Shown: positions 18,220 through 26,396, counted from the first letter of the stretch. The stretch: 64,000 nucleotides of DNA from Xylophilus sp042867185 (GCA_042867185.1 JBHZQV010000003.1:124001-188000), one strand, 5' to 3'. Made by a program: numbers and translations. The notes: generated by a model not told the origin, from the letters alone.

Positions 18220-18273
18220 ATGTCCCTGAACTCGCTCGCCCTACTACTAGTGCTCACTGGGCATAGACGGTAG
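18220..18273 (+). CDS. leuL: Leucine-rich leader peptide of leuA (attenuator ORF)
   Basis: A 17-codon reading frame encodes MSLNSLALLLVLTGHRR. Six of the 17 residues are Leu, and three consecutive ones use CTA, a codon hardly used in this high-GC genome; the enteric leuL leader also uses a CTA run. A strong terminator hairpin begins 20 bases after the stop, and leuA follows. This is the classical layout of ribosome-mediated attenuation: shortage of charged leucyl-tRNA stalls the ribosome at the CTA run and lets RNA polymerase read on. No strong ribosome site is visible. I have not drawn a convincing antiterminator beyond short GGGC-GCCC pairing. Homology to enteric leuL is functional analogy only. 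Confidence 0.75.
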   Translation: MSLNSLALLLVLTGHRR

Positions 18274-18292
18274 CGCGCGCACACCTCACTCT

Positions 18293-18331
18293 ACGGCCCG
18301 TATTGCACCAGCAACGGGCCGTTTTGCTTTT
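18293..18331 (+). terminator. Attenuator terminator upstream of leuA
   Basis: ACGGCCCG at 18293-18300 pairs with CGGGCCGT at 18315-18322, and inside it TTGC pairs with GCAA around an ACCA loop. The run TTTGCTTTT follows. It lies 42 bases before the leuA start and 20 bases after the leader stop, so it would end transcription before leuA when leucine is plentiful. Confidence 0.8.
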
Positions 18332-18372
18332 GGGAGTTGCTGGTGAGCCTCCTCCTTTGAAAGAGATCCATC

Positions 18373-20067
18373 ATGTTGAAGCAGCCCTCCACCAAATACC
18401 GCAGCTTTCCCCCGATCGCCCTGAAGGACCGCACCTGGCCCGACGTGGTGCTGACGAAGGCGCCGGTGTGGCTGTCGACCGACCTGCGGGATGGCAACCA
18501 GGCCCTGATCGAGCCGATGGACATCGACCGCAAGATGCGGATGTTCGAGACGCTGGTCGACATCGGCTTCAAGGAGATCGAGGTGGGTTTCCCTTCGGCT
18601 TCGCAGGTCGAGTTCGATTTCGTGCGCCGCCTGATCGACGAGAACCGGATTCCCGACGACGTCACCATCCAGGTGCTGACCCCCGCCCGCGACCAGCTGA
18701 TCGCCCGCACCTTCGAGGCATTGCAGGGCGTGCCGCGGGCCATCGTGCACCTCTACAACGCGGTGGCGCCGGTGATGCGCAAGATCGTGCTGGGCATGGA
18801 CGAAGACCAGATCGTCGAGCTGGCCGCCACCCATGCCCAGGTGTTCCGCGACTGCGCGGCCAAGCAGCCCGGCACGCAGTGGACCTTCCAGTATTCGCCC
18901 GAGATGTTCTCCGGTACCGACCTGGCTTTCTCGAAGCGGGTGGTCGATGCGGTGACCGCAGTCTGGCAGCCTACGCCCGCGCGCAAGTGCATCGTCAATT
19001 TGCCGTCGACGGTGGAGCATTCGACCGCCAACATCTTCGCCGACATGATCGAGTGGATGCACCGAAACCTGGAGCGGCGCGACGCGATCGTGCTGTCGGT
19101 CCATCCGCACAACGACCGGGGCACCGGCACGGCCGCGGCCGAGTTCTCGTTGATGGCCGGCGCCGACCGTATCGAAGGCTGCCTGTTCGGCAACGGCGAG
19201 CGCACCGGCAATCTCGACCTGGTGAACGTGGCGCTCAATCTCTACACCCAGGGTGTCGACCCCGCGCTGGATTTCTCGAACATCGACGAGATCCGCGCGA
19301 CGGTCGAGCACTGCAACCAGATCAGCGTGCATCCGCGCCATCCGTACGTGGGCGATCTGGTCTACACCTCGTTCTCCGGATCGCACCAGGATGCGATCAA
19401 GAAGGCGTTCAGTGCGCGCAAGGACGGCGACATCTGGGACATGCCTTATTTGCCGATCGATCCGAAAGACCTGGGCCGCAGCTACGAAGCGGTGATCCGC
19501 GTCAACAGCCAGTCGGGCAAGGGCGGTATTTCCTATCTGCTGGAGAGCGAGTACGGCCTGGAGTTGCCACGCCGTTTGCAGATCGAATTCAGCCGCGTGG
19601 TGCAGGGCGCGATGGACGCCGGTGGCAAGGAGCTCACCGCACGCGACATCTGGGAACTGTTCCAGACGGAATACCGTTTGCAGGACATCGAAGCCCCGGT
19701 GCACCGTCTGGCCGAAGAAAGCCAGGGCGGTCGTCATTCGGTCCGGCTGGAAGCGCAGGTGCAGTGGAGCGACGGTTCGCACGCGATCGAAGGCCAGGGC
19801 ACCGGCCCGATCGACGCGTTCGTGCTGGGCGTGGGCACCTTGATCGGCCAGGAAGTGCGGGTTCTCGACTACCACCAGCATTCGATCGGGGCAGGCGCCG
19901 ACGCCCGCTCGGTGTCGTACGTCGAGCTGCAGGTCGGGGGCGGTGCCAGCCTGTTCGGGGCCGGTATCGACGCGAACATCGTTTCCGCGTCGTTCAAGGC
20001 GATCTTGTCGGGTGTTGCACGCTCGGGTGTGCGCCATATGCAGTCCACCGAAGCCGCTACCATCTGA
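18373..20067 (+). CDS. leuA: 2-isopropylmalate synthase, long LeuA2 form
   Basis: The enzyme condenses 2-oxoisovalerate with acetyl-CoA, the first committed step of leucine synthesis. The 564-residue protein is of the longer type known from actinobacteria and yeast: it starts MLKQPSTKYRSFPPI and has LSTDLRDGNQAL (catalytic/metal Asp), HPHNDRGTGT with the metal-binding His residues, and GCLFGNGERTGN. The C-terminal third (from about 430) is the LeuA allosteric dimer domain ending in a GGGASLFGAG-type segment, the site of leucine feedback in the family. A weak AAAGAGA site precedes the ATG. The leader upstream suggests attenuation control. Confidence 0.96.
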   Translation: MLKQPSTKYRSFPPIALKDRTWPDVVLTKAPVWLSTDLRDGNQALIEPMDIDRKMRMFETLVDIGFKEIEVGFPSASQVEFDFVRRLIDENRIPDDVTIQVLTPARDQLIARTFEALQGVPRAIVHLYNAVAPVMRKIVLGMDEDQIVELAATHAQVFRDCAAKQPGTQWTFQYSPEMFSGTDLAFSKRVVDAVTAVWQPTPARKCIVNLPSTVEHSTANIFADMIEWMHRNLERRDAIVLSVHPHNDRGTGTAAAEFSLMAGADRIEGCLFGNGERTGNLDLVNVALNLYTQGVDPALDFSNIDEIRATVEHCNQISVHPRHPYVGDLVYTSFSGSHQDAIKKAFSARKDGDIWDMPYLPIDPKDLGRSYEAVIRVNSQSGKGGISYLLESEYGLELPRRLQIEFSRVVQGAMDAGGKELTARDIWELFQTEYRLQDIEAPVHRLAEESQGGRHSVRLEAQVQWSDGSHAIEGQGTGPIDAFVLGVGTLIGQEVRVLDYHQHSIGAGADARSVSYVELQVGGGASLFGAGIDANIVSASFKAILSGVARSGVRHMQSTEAATI

Positions 20068-20197
20068 GATGCGGGCGTCCGGTGTCGCATTTCGCAGCAC
20101 CGGATTTCCGGCGATGTCCTACACTGGGTGACCGCAAGCCGCCGCAGACGTCGTTCTGTAACGGATTTTTGCGAATTAGACCCCGCGTCAAATAAGC

Positions 20198-20229
20198 CGC
20201 GCAAGTAATTGATCTTGCGCGTTTTTTTT
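20198..20229 (+). terminator. Rho-independent terminator after leuA
   Basis: CGCGCAAG pairs with CTTGCGCG around an 8-base loop and is followed by eight T residues. It separates the leu transcript from the peptidase gene at 20,281. Confidence 0.92.
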
Positions 20230-20280
20230 GTTTCATTACACTCTCGGCCATGCCACTTTCACTGCTGCGGAGATATTTTG

Positions 20281-21351
20281 ATGTCAAGTCGTAATTCCCT
20301 CGTCTTGCGTCGTCTGACCCAGTTCGTGTCCGGTACCGCCATCGCTTTCGCGCTGGTCCAGCCGGCGGCGCAGGCTGCAGAGCGCAAGAAGCTTGTCGTC
20401 AAGACGCCCGTCGCGGCAGTGCAAGCCAAGCGCGAAGTGCGTGTGGTCGCACCGCGCAAGGTGGCCCGCGTATCCAAGACCATCACGGTCGCCGCCCGTG
20501 CCAAGGCGCCGACGCGTGTGGCATATGTGCCCGCCCGCCTGTCCTACGGCCAGTTGGCGGGTCTGCACACCGCCTCCGATCCGCTGGACTTGAAGTCCAG
20601 CGTGGCCCTGGTCATCGACCAGGACACCAACGAAGTCCTGCTCAGCAAGAACGACAGCGCCGTCCTGCCCATCGCCTCCATCACCAAGCTGATGACCGGC
20701 GTGATCGTCACCGAGGCGCGTCTGCCGATGGACGAGATGATCACCATCTCGCAGGACGATGTGGATACCGAGAAATTCAGCAGCTCGCGCCTCGTGGTCG
20801 GCGCGACGCTCAGCCGTGGCGAAATGCTGCACCTCGCCCTGATGTCGAGCGAGAACCGGGCCGCGCACGCCCTGGGCCGCACCTACCCGGGCGGCATGAC
20901 GACCTTCGTCACGCTGATGAACGCCAAGGCCCAGATGCTGGGCATGGCCGATACCCGCTATGTGGAGCCTACCGGTTTGTCGAGCCGCAACCAGTCCAGC
21001 GCACGCGACCTGGCCACCCTGGTGAATGCCGCGTATGGCGATGCGACCTTGCGCGAGCTGACCACGTCGCCGAGCTACGCGGTCGACATCGGCCGCCGCA
21101 CCCTGCAGTACAACAACACTAACCGCTTGGTGCACAGCCCGTCCTGGGACATCGGCCTGCAGAAGACCGGCTACATCAACGAAGCGGGCCAGTGCCTGGT
21201 GATGCAGGCCAAGATCGCCGGCCGCAAGGTCATCATGGTGTTCCTCGATTCCGCCGGCAAGCTGAGCCGTGTGGCAGATGCCGAGCGGGTCCGTCGCTGG
21301 GTCGAATCGACAGCGTCGGCGGCCGCCTTGGCCAAGCATACGGACGGCTGA
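20281..21351 (+). CDS. pbpG: D-alanyl-D-alanine endopeptidase, S11 family (PBP7-like)
   Basis: This is a periplasmic low-molecular-weight penicillin-binding protein that trims peptidoglycan cross-links. The 356-residue product has a signal peptide (cleavage near QAAQAAE, about residue 33), then a Lys/Arg-rich linker. All three active-site motifs are present by count: Ser133-x-x-Lys136 (SITK), Ser190-Glu-Asn192 (SEN) and Lys295-Thr-Gly297 (KTG). No C-terminal membrane-anchoring helix of the PBP5 type is seen, which favours PBP7. The ATG at 20281 is chosen; an earlier in-frame ATG lies in the terminator region. A terminator follows. Confidence 0.93.
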   Translation: MSSRNSLVLRRLTQFVSGTAIAFALVQPAAQAAERKKLVVKTPVAAVQAKREVRVVAPRKVARVSKTITVAARAKAPTRVAYVPARLSYGQLAGLHTASDPLDLKSSVALVIDQDTNEVLLSKNDSAVLPIASITKLMTGVIVTEARLPMDEMITISQDDVDTEKFSSSRLVVGATLSRGEMLHLALMSSENRAAHALGRTYPGGMTTFVTLMNAKAQMLGMADTRYVEPTGLSSRNQSSARDLATLVNAAYGDATLRELTTSPSYAVDIGRRTLQYNNTNRLVHSPSWDIGLQKTGYINEAGQCLVMQAKIAGRKVIMVFLDSAGKLSRVADAERVRRWVESTASAAALAKHTDG

Positions 21352-21403
21352 TCCGGATTGTCCGTCGGCGGCTGCGGGCTGCAGCTGCGTCTCGGTCATG
21401 TCG

Positions 21404-21433
21404 ATGGGCACGGTGTGTACCGTGCCCATGTCG
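21404..21433. terminator. Terminator between convergent pbpG and iclR-type gene
   Basis: An 11-bp perfect stem (ATGGGCACGGT with ACCGTGCCCAT) encloses GTGT and is followed by GTCGTTT. It lies between two convergent genes and may serve both. Confidence 0.7.
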
Positions 21434-21473
21434 TTTCTGGAGCTGCTCCGCGTCTTCGGGCGCGATGCTCCGG

Positions 21474-22265
21474 TCAGCCGGTCGCGCCGTCCACGTGCCC
21501 CATCGCCACCGAGATCTCGCGGGCGGTGCTCTCCAGCTTGGGCAGCCAGCCTTCGTCCAGCCGATCGGCCGGTGCGGAGATCGACAGGCCGGCCACCAGC
21601 CGGTTCTGGTCGTCGTAGATGCCGGCGGCCATGCAGCGCACCCCCAGCTCCAGTTCTTCGTTGTCGCGGGCTGTGCCGTACTGCCGGGCGCGCGACAGCT
21701 CGCGCTCCAAAGCCGTCAGCTGGGTGATGCTGTTGCGGGTGTGGCCGCTCAAGCCGGTCCGGGTGGCATAGGCACGGACCCGCTGCGGATCGTCGACCGC
21801 CAAAAACAACTTGCCCACGGAGGTCAGGTGCAGCGGCGCCCGTCCGCCGATGGCCCGTACCACCTGCATGCCCGATCGCTCGCTGTAGGCCCGTTCCACA
21901 TAGACGATCTCGTCGCCCTGGCGCACGCTCAGGTTGACCGGCTGCTGGATGAGGCGGTGCAGTTCCCGCATCGGAACCAGCGCCGCGTCCCGCACGCTGA
22001 GGCGTGCCTTGACCAGATTGCCCAGCTCCAGCAGGCGCATGCCCAGCCGGTAGCTGCCCGCCTCGGGACGATCGACGAACCGGCCGGTGGCCAGGTCGTT
22101 CAGGATGCGGTGGGTGGTGGAAGGGTGCAGCCCGGTGCGCGCGCTGATCTCCTTCAAGGGGATGGCCTCTTCGCGGGACGCGAGCACATCGATCAGCGCG
22201 AAGATGCGCTCGATCACCTGGACACTGGGCGTTGCGGGCACGCCGCCATGGTCGATTTTTCTCAT
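21474..22265 (-). CDS. IclR family transcriptional regulator
   Basis: The 263-residue protein has an N-terminal winged helix-turn-helix (IPLKEISARTGLHPSTTHRIL, about residues 35-58) and the IclR effector-binding domain, with VERAYSERSG, LHLTSVGKLFLA and a C-terminal VAGLSISAP block. It probably controls a catabolic gene set, but no target lies beside it: its neighbours are a cell-wall peptidase and the arginyltransferase gene. Its effector is unknown. It is distinct from the IclR gene at 34,962. Confidence 0.93.
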   Translation of the reverse strand: MRKIDHGGVPATPSVQVIERIFALIDVLASREEAIPLKEISARTGLHPSTTHRILNDLATGRFVDRPEAGSYRLGMRLLELGNLVKARLSVRDAALVPMRELHRLIQQPVNLSVRQGDEIVYVERAYSERSGMQVVRAIGGRAPLHLTSVGKLFLAVDDPQRVRAYATRTGLSGHTRNSITQLTALERELSRARQYGTARDNEELELGVRCMAAGIYDDQNRLVAGLSISAPADRLDEGWLPKLESTAREISVAMGHVDGATG

Positions 22266-22320
22266 GCAGCCACTCGGTTGGATCGGTGGCGCATTTTATC
22301 TGGTGAAACCGTCGCGGTTC

Positions 22321-23067
22321 TCACGTGGAGTGCGCGGGGGGCTGCCAGGCACCGTCGACCAACAATTCATAGGGCCGGAACCGCGTTTTGTAGCGCATCT
22401 TGTCGCTTTGCTCGATCCAGTATCCCAGGTAGACATGGGCCAGGCCCAAGGCCCGGGCCTGCTCGATCTGCCACAGCACGCCGAAGGTTCCGTAGCTGCC
22501 GCCGATGTCGGGGTCGTAGAAGGTATAGACCGCCGACAGCCCGTCGTCCACCACGTCCAGGATCGAGACCATCCGCAGCGCGCCCGGAACGCCATCGACT
22601 TCCGGCTCGCGGAACTCCACCAAGCGCGAATTGACCCGGCTCTGCAGCAGGAACTGGGTGTACTGGTGGATGCTGTCGTGGTCCATGCCGCCGCCGGCGT
22701 GGCGCCCGCCCTGGTAACGCAGGTAGAGCCGGTAGTGCTCGGGCATGAAACACAGCTTGAGCACCCGGGCCTGCAGATGGGCATGCTGCTTATAGGCGCG
22801 GCGCTGGCTGCGGTCGGGCACGAACGCCTGCACCATGACCCGCAGCGGTTCGCAGGCGCGGCAACCGTCGCAGTAGGGCCGGTAGGTGAACATCCCGCTG
22901 CGTCGGAACCCCTTGGCGACCAGTTCGCTGTAGACGTCGCTGTGGATCAGGTGCCCCGGTGTCGCGACCTGCGACCGTGCCTCGCGGTCGGGCAGGTAGC
23001 TGCACGGATAAGGCGCCGTGGCGTAGAACTGCAACGCATGGAGCGGGAGATCCTTGAGCTGGGTCAC
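22321..23067 (-). CDS. bpt: Bacterial aspartate/glutamate leucyltransferase (arginyltransferase family)
   Basis: Bpt adds leucine from Leu-tRNA to proteins with N-terminal Asp or Glu, marking them for ClpS-ClpAP degradation. The 248-residue protein shows the ATE signature: SYLPDREARSQ, GFRRSGMFTYRPYC and CDGCRACEPLRV with paired Cys residues, then YTQFLLQSRV and YDPDIGGSYGTFG in the GNAT-like C-terminal domain. The GTG start overlaps the aat stop as GTGA, so aat and bpt are translationally coupled. Residues upstream of this GTG belong to another frame. Confidence 0.95.
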   Translation of the reverse strand: MTQLKDLPLHALQFYATAPYPCSYLPDREARSQVATPGHLIHSDVYSELVAKGFRRSGMFTYRPYCDGCRACEPLRVMVQAFVPDRSQRRAYKQHAHLQARVLKLCFMPEHYRLYLRYQGGRHAGGGMDHDSIHQYTQFLLQSRVNSRLVEFREPEVDGVPGALRMVSILDVVDDGLSAVYTFYDPDIGGSYGTFGVLWQIEQARALGLAHVYLGYWIEQSDKMRYKTRFRPYELLVDGAWQPPAHST

Positions 23068-23831
23068 GCTGAAGCCTGCGGGGTGGGAAGAAGCGAGTTC
23101 CAGTATAGGGGCTCGAAAGACCATGCCAGTGCGGGCCGGTGGCGGGCCTGCGCCACCGCATCGAGGAACACGCCGCGCGCGATCTCGCCCGCCCCCAGCG
23201 ATGCGAGGTGGCGGGTGTTCTGCTGGCAGTCGACCATGGCGACGCCGTGGTGGCGGCAAAACGCCATCAAACCCGCCAGCGCGATCTTCGACGCGTCGGT
23301 GCGGTGCGCGAACATCGACTCGCCGAACACCGCCTGCCCGATCGCCACGCAGTACAGGCCGCCGACCAGTTCGCCACCCTCCCACACCTCGACGCTGTGG
23401 GCGTGGCCCGCGCGGTGCAGGGCACTGTACGCGGCCTGCATCTCCGGCAGGATCCAGGTGCCGTCCTGCCCGTGGCGGGGCGTTTGCGCGCAGTGGCGTA
23501 TCACCTGGTCGAAGGCGGTGTCGATCCGCAGGTCCGCCCCGGGCGCATGTCGAAACCGCTGCAGGGTTTTGCGCAGCGACCGGTGGAGTTTGAATTCCGC
23601 CGGCCGCAGCACCATGCGGGGATCGGGGCTCCACCACAGGATCGGCTGCCCGTCGCTGAACCATGGAAAGATGCCGTGCGCGTACGCGGCGCGCAGGGTG
23701 GCCGTGTCCAGCGCGCCCCCGGCCGCCAGCAGCCCGGGCGCGGGCGTGCCGTGTCCCCAGGCACTGGCCGGGTCGGGGAAGGGATCTCCCGCGTCCAGCC
23801 AGGGCAGTGCGGGAGCCGCGGGGCCGCCCAT
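23064..23831 (-). CDS. aat: Leucyl/phenylalanyl-tRNA-protein transferase
   Basis: Aat transfers Leu or Phe from tRNA to N-terminal Lys or Arg of proteins, the other arm of the bacterial N-degron pathway. The 255-residue product has the family blocks GIFPWFSDGQPILWWSPDPR, TWILPEMQAAY, HSVEVWEGGELVGGLYCVA and FGESMF. It is the first gene of the aat-bpt pair. The small basic-protein gene ends six bases before its start, so the three may share a transcript. Confidence 0.96.
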   Translation of the reverse strand: MGGPAAPALPWLDAGDPFPDPASAWGHGTPAPGLLAAGGALDTATLRAAYAHGIFPWFSDGQPILWWSPDPRMVLRPAEFKLHRSLRKTLQRFRHAPGADLRIDTAFDQVIRHCAQTPRHGQDGTWILPEMQAAYSALHRAGHAHSVEVWEGGELVGGLYCVAIGQAVFGESMFAHRTDASKIALAGLMAFCRHHGVAMVDCQQNTRHLASLGAGEIARGVFLDAVAQARHRPALAWSFEPLYWNSLLPTPQASA

Positions 23832-23837
23832 CGCGCC

Positions 23838-23987
23838 TTACTTTTCCTTGTCCTTCAGCTTGCCACGCGGTACCACCGCGGTGACCGGTGGGGTGGGGCG
23901 GTCCGACAGTCCACCGGTCTTCGGGGCCGAAGTGTCCTTCTTGGGCTTCTTCGTCATCTTGTCGTTGCGTTGCTGGCCTTTAGCCAT
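23838..23987 (-). CDS. Small basic protein of 49 residues
   Basis: A short frame encodes a protein starting MAKGQQRNDKMTKKPKKD, with ten Lys and four Arg residues by count, a Pro-rich middle and the end KLKDKEK. A very good ribosome site (AAGGAAG) sits seven bases before the ATG. Similar Lys-rich proteins starting MAKGQ are familiar as hypothetical proteins in proteobacteria, from memory. It has no membrane segment or Cys. Charge suggests RNA or ribosome contact, which is inference only. It lies between gntK (divergent) and aat (same strand). Confidence 0.75.
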   Translation of the reverse strand: MAKGQQRNDKMTKKPKKDTSAPKTGGLSDRPTPPVTAVVPRGKLKDKEK

Positions 23988-24180
23988 GGGACTTCCTTGG
24001 TGTGACGCCGGCACGTGCCAGCAGGATGGATGCTACGCGATGGAGGCCCCGATATCCGGCCGATACCCGGCCGGTGGACGGCCGATGCCACCGAGGCGGT
24101 CGGTCGCGCCCGGCCAAGGCGACCCGGCCCGGCGCAACCCGCATATGCTGCGGTCTTTCTCGTTTTTCCAGAACACCGCC

Positions 24181-24702
24181 ATGGACCGTGCCAGCCCACA
24201 CCCCCGACTACAAGCGCTCGTCTTCATGGGCGTATCCGGCTGCGGCAAATCCAGTGCCGCCAAGGCCTGCGCCGATGCGCTCGGCTGGCCGATGCTGGAG
24301 GGCGACAGCTACCACGCGCCCGCCAACGTCGCCAAGATGCACGCGGGGACGGCGCTGACCGACGCCGACCGCAGCGGCTGGCTCGACCGGCTGGCCGGGC
24401 TGCTGGCCGACGCCGCGGCACCCGGCCTCGTCCTGACCTGCTCCGCCTTGCGCAAGCGCTACCGCGACCAGCTGCGCCGGGCCCAGCCGCAGCTGGGATT
24501 CGTCTTTCTCCGTCTCGACGAAAAAGAAGCCCTGGCGCGGGTCCAGATGCGCCCCGGACACTTCTTCTCGCCGGCGCTGGTGGCCGACCAGTTCGCGACG
24601 CTCGAATCGCCGGAGGGTGAAGCGAACGTGCTCACGGTCGATGCCACCGCGTCGATCGCCGAGATCGTCGCGCAGACCGTCGCGTGGCTGGGCGCTACCT
24701 AG
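24181..24702 (+). CDS. gntK: Gluconokinase
   Basis: The enzyme phosphorylates gluconate to 6-phosphogluconate for the Entner-Doudoroff or pentose phosphate route. The 173-residue protein has the P-loop GVSGCGKSSAAKACA, the substrate block EGDSYHAPANVAKMHAG, LTDADRSGWL and TCSALRKRYRDQLR, all family marks. The ATG at 24181 is chosen because the frame upstream is non-conserved. No gluconate transporter or edd/eda gene is nearby. Confidence 0.95.
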   Translation: MDRASPHPRLQALVFMGVSGCGKSSAAKACADALGWPMLEGDSYHAPANVAKMHAGTALTDADRSGWLDRLAGLLADAAAPGLVLTCSALRKRYRDQLRRAQPQLGFVFLRLDEKEALARVQMRPGHFFSPALVADQFATLESPEGEANVLTVDATASIAEIVAQTVAWLGAT

Positions 24703-24756
24703 CCACCGGCCGCACCGGCTGCCGGGCGGCCGGAGTGCAGTGCTTCCGGCCGCGCG

Positions 24757-25140
24757 TCAGGCACGCTCGATCAGTTCGATCTGATAGCCGTCCGGATCGC
24801 GCACGAAGGCGATCACCGTGGTGCCGCCCTTCACAGGGCCGGCCTCTCGGGTGACGACGCCGCCGGCGGCCTTGATCTTCTCGCAGGCCGCGGCGACATC
24901 GGGCACGCCGAGGGCGATGTGGCCGTAGCCCTTGCCCAGGTCGTAGCTGTCGACACCGTGGTTGTAGGTCAGCTCGATCTCGGCATGCTCGGGGTTGGTG
25001 CCGTAGCCGACGAAGGCGAGCGAGTATTTCTGCTCGGGCCGCTCGGTGGTACGCAGCAGCTGCATGCCCATCACCTGGGTGTAGAAATCGATAGCGCGCT
25101 GCAGGTCGCCGACGCGCAGCATGGTGTGGAGGAGTCGCAT
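24757..25140 (-). CDS. gloA: Lactoylglutathione lyase (glyoxalase I)
   Basis: GloA isomerises the methylglyoxal-glutathione hemithioacetal to S-lactoylglutathione. The 127-residue protein has the family start MRLLHTMLRVGDLQRAIDFY with metal-ligand His5, then Glu in AEIELTYN, His in YGHIALGVPD, and a last Glu in GYQIELIE. The short length and missing insertion fit the Ni2+-dependent bacterial class. It is a single gene on this strand. Confidence 0.96.
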   Translation of the reverse strand: MRLLHTMLRVGDLQRAIDFYTQVMGMQLLRTTERPEQKYSLAFVGYGTNPEHAEIELTYNHGVDSYDLGKGYGHIALGVPDVAAACEKIKAAGGVVTREAGPVKGGTTVIAFVRDPDGYQIELIERA

Positions 25141-25213
25141 GGGGCTTTCTCTTTCGGTGCGGGGAAGAAGCCGACGATTGTGGCGACTCCGCGACCGCCG
25201 CGTGTGAGCGGGT

Positions 25214-25768
25214 TCAACGCTCCGGCGGCAGGTCGAAGACCAGGCAGGTGGTGGTGGCGTGGGCGTAGAGGGTGCCGTCGGGCCCGGTCAGGCGCGCCTC
25301 GGCGGTGGCCAGTTGCCGGCCGCAGTGGATCACCCGGCCTTCGGCGCGCACCCGCTGCACCTTGGGCGTAAGGGCCTTCACCAGGTTGATGCCCAGCTCG
25401 GCGGTGGTGTAGCCGCGGCCCGGCAGCATGCGGGTGTGGACCGAGCAGCCCAGCGCGGAATCGAGCAGCGTCGCGAACCAGCCGCCGTGCACCGTGCCCA
25501 TCGGGTTCAGGTGGGCGGCGCCGGGCCGGCCCTGGAACAGCGCGCGGCCTTCCTCGACTTCCAGGATGGCGAAGTCGAGCGTCTTGGCGATGGCCGCGTA
25601 GGGCAGGGTGCCCTGCAGCATCGCCTGCATCTGCTGCAGCCCGGTCAGGCCCGCGATCTGGTCGCGGCGGGCCACGCCCGGGCCGGGGCCGGCATCGATC
25701 CGGCGGGCGACGGCCTCTTCTTCTGCGATCCAGCGGGCCAGGGTGGCGTCTGCGTCGGGCGAACCCAT
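25214..25768 (-). CDS. PaaI family (hotdog-fold) thioesterase
   Basis: This is a hotdog-fold acyl-CoA thioesterase of the PaaI type, predicted to hydrolyse a CoA thioester. The 184-residue protein has the helix block HLNPMGTVHGGWFATLLDSA (about residues 90-109) with the HGG motif, then TTAELGINLVKAL and VHCGRQLATAEARL-like strands. I use the ATG giving MGSPDADATL. It is divergent from a MarR gene across about 46 bases holding a palindrome, so MarR may control both. The substrate is unknown. Confidence 0.9.
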   Translation of the reverse strand: MGSPDADATLARWIAEEEAVARRIDAGPGPGVARRDQIAGLTGLQQMQAMLQGTLPYAAIAKTLDFAILEVEEGRALFQGRPGAAHLNPMGTVHGGWFATLLDSALGCSVHTRMLPGRGYTTAELGINLVKALTPKVQRVRAEGRVIHCGRQLATAEARLTGPDGTLYAHATTTCLVFDLPPER

Positions 25769-25788
25769 GCGTGTCCTCGGTCGATAAG

Positions 25789-25816
25789 TTGTAGATGCAT
25801 CGATTGTAGATACAAT
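25789..25816. promoter_or_regulatory. Tandem palindromes, probable MarR operator
   Basis: ATTGTAGATACAAT at 25803-25816 has perfect ATTGTA/TACAAT arms around GA. A second, imperfect site (TTGTAGATGCAT) lies 14 bases upstream at 25789-25800. They fill the gap between the divergent thioesterase and marR genes, and the right arm overlaps the marR start codon. MarR proteins usually bind such palindromes to repress themselves. Confidence 0.65.
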
Positions 25817-26363
25817 GAAAACCATGCCAAGCCGCGCCACCGCGTCACCGACTGCCCCTCCTGCGCCGCCCACCCCCGTCGCCCGGCCGCAGGGCTGCAC
25901 CAACTTCAAGCTGCACCACCTGGCCCGCCGGGTGGGCCAGCACTACGACGCCGAGGTGCGCAAGACCGGCCTCAAGACCAGCCAGTATTCGCTGCTGTCG
26001 CATGTCGAGCGGCTGGAGCCGGTGCGGCCGGTGGACCTGGCGGCCGCGATGGGGATGACCGCCTCCACCCTCAGCCGCAACCTGCAGGTGCTGGTGGGCG
26101 ACGGCTTTCTGGAGCTGGATGCCGGCCCCGACGCCCGCAGCCGCCTGGTGCGCATCACCCCCGCGGGCCGCGCCAAGCGGGCCGAGGCGCAGCGCCACTG
26201 GAAGACGGCGCAGCTCGCACTGAACGAGCGGCTGGGCGAGGCGCGGGTGCTGGCGCTGCACGCGCTGCTGGACGACACGCTGGCGCAGATGGCGGCCACG
26301 CAAGACGACGGCGAAGCCGATGCCGCCGACGAAGACCTCCCGCGCCCCGCCGCCCGGCCCTGA
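25815..26363 (+). CDS. MarR family transcriptional regulator
   Basis: The 182-residue protein has a Pro-rich N-terminal tail of about 25 residues and a winged helix-turn-helix: KTSQYSLLSHVER, then RPVDLAAAMGMTASTLSRNL with the recognition helix, and LDAGPDARSRLVRITPAGR as wing. MarR proteins are dimeric repressors released by small ligands. A second ATG lies three codons in. The MFS and MATE transporter genes follow on the same strand with small gaps, so it probably represses its own efflux operon. Confidence 0.93.
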   Translation: MKTMPSRATASPTAPPAPPTPVARPQGCTNFKLHHLARRVGQHYDAEVRKTGLKTSQYSLLSHVERLEPVRPVDLAAAMGMTASTLSRNLQVLVGDGFLELDAGPDARSRLVRITPAGRAKRAEAQRHWKTAQLALNERLGEARVLALHALLDDTLAQMAATQDDGEADAADEDLPRPAARP

Positions 26364-26396
26364 CCGCCCGCGCTTTCTTCCCCTCCACTTCCCGGG

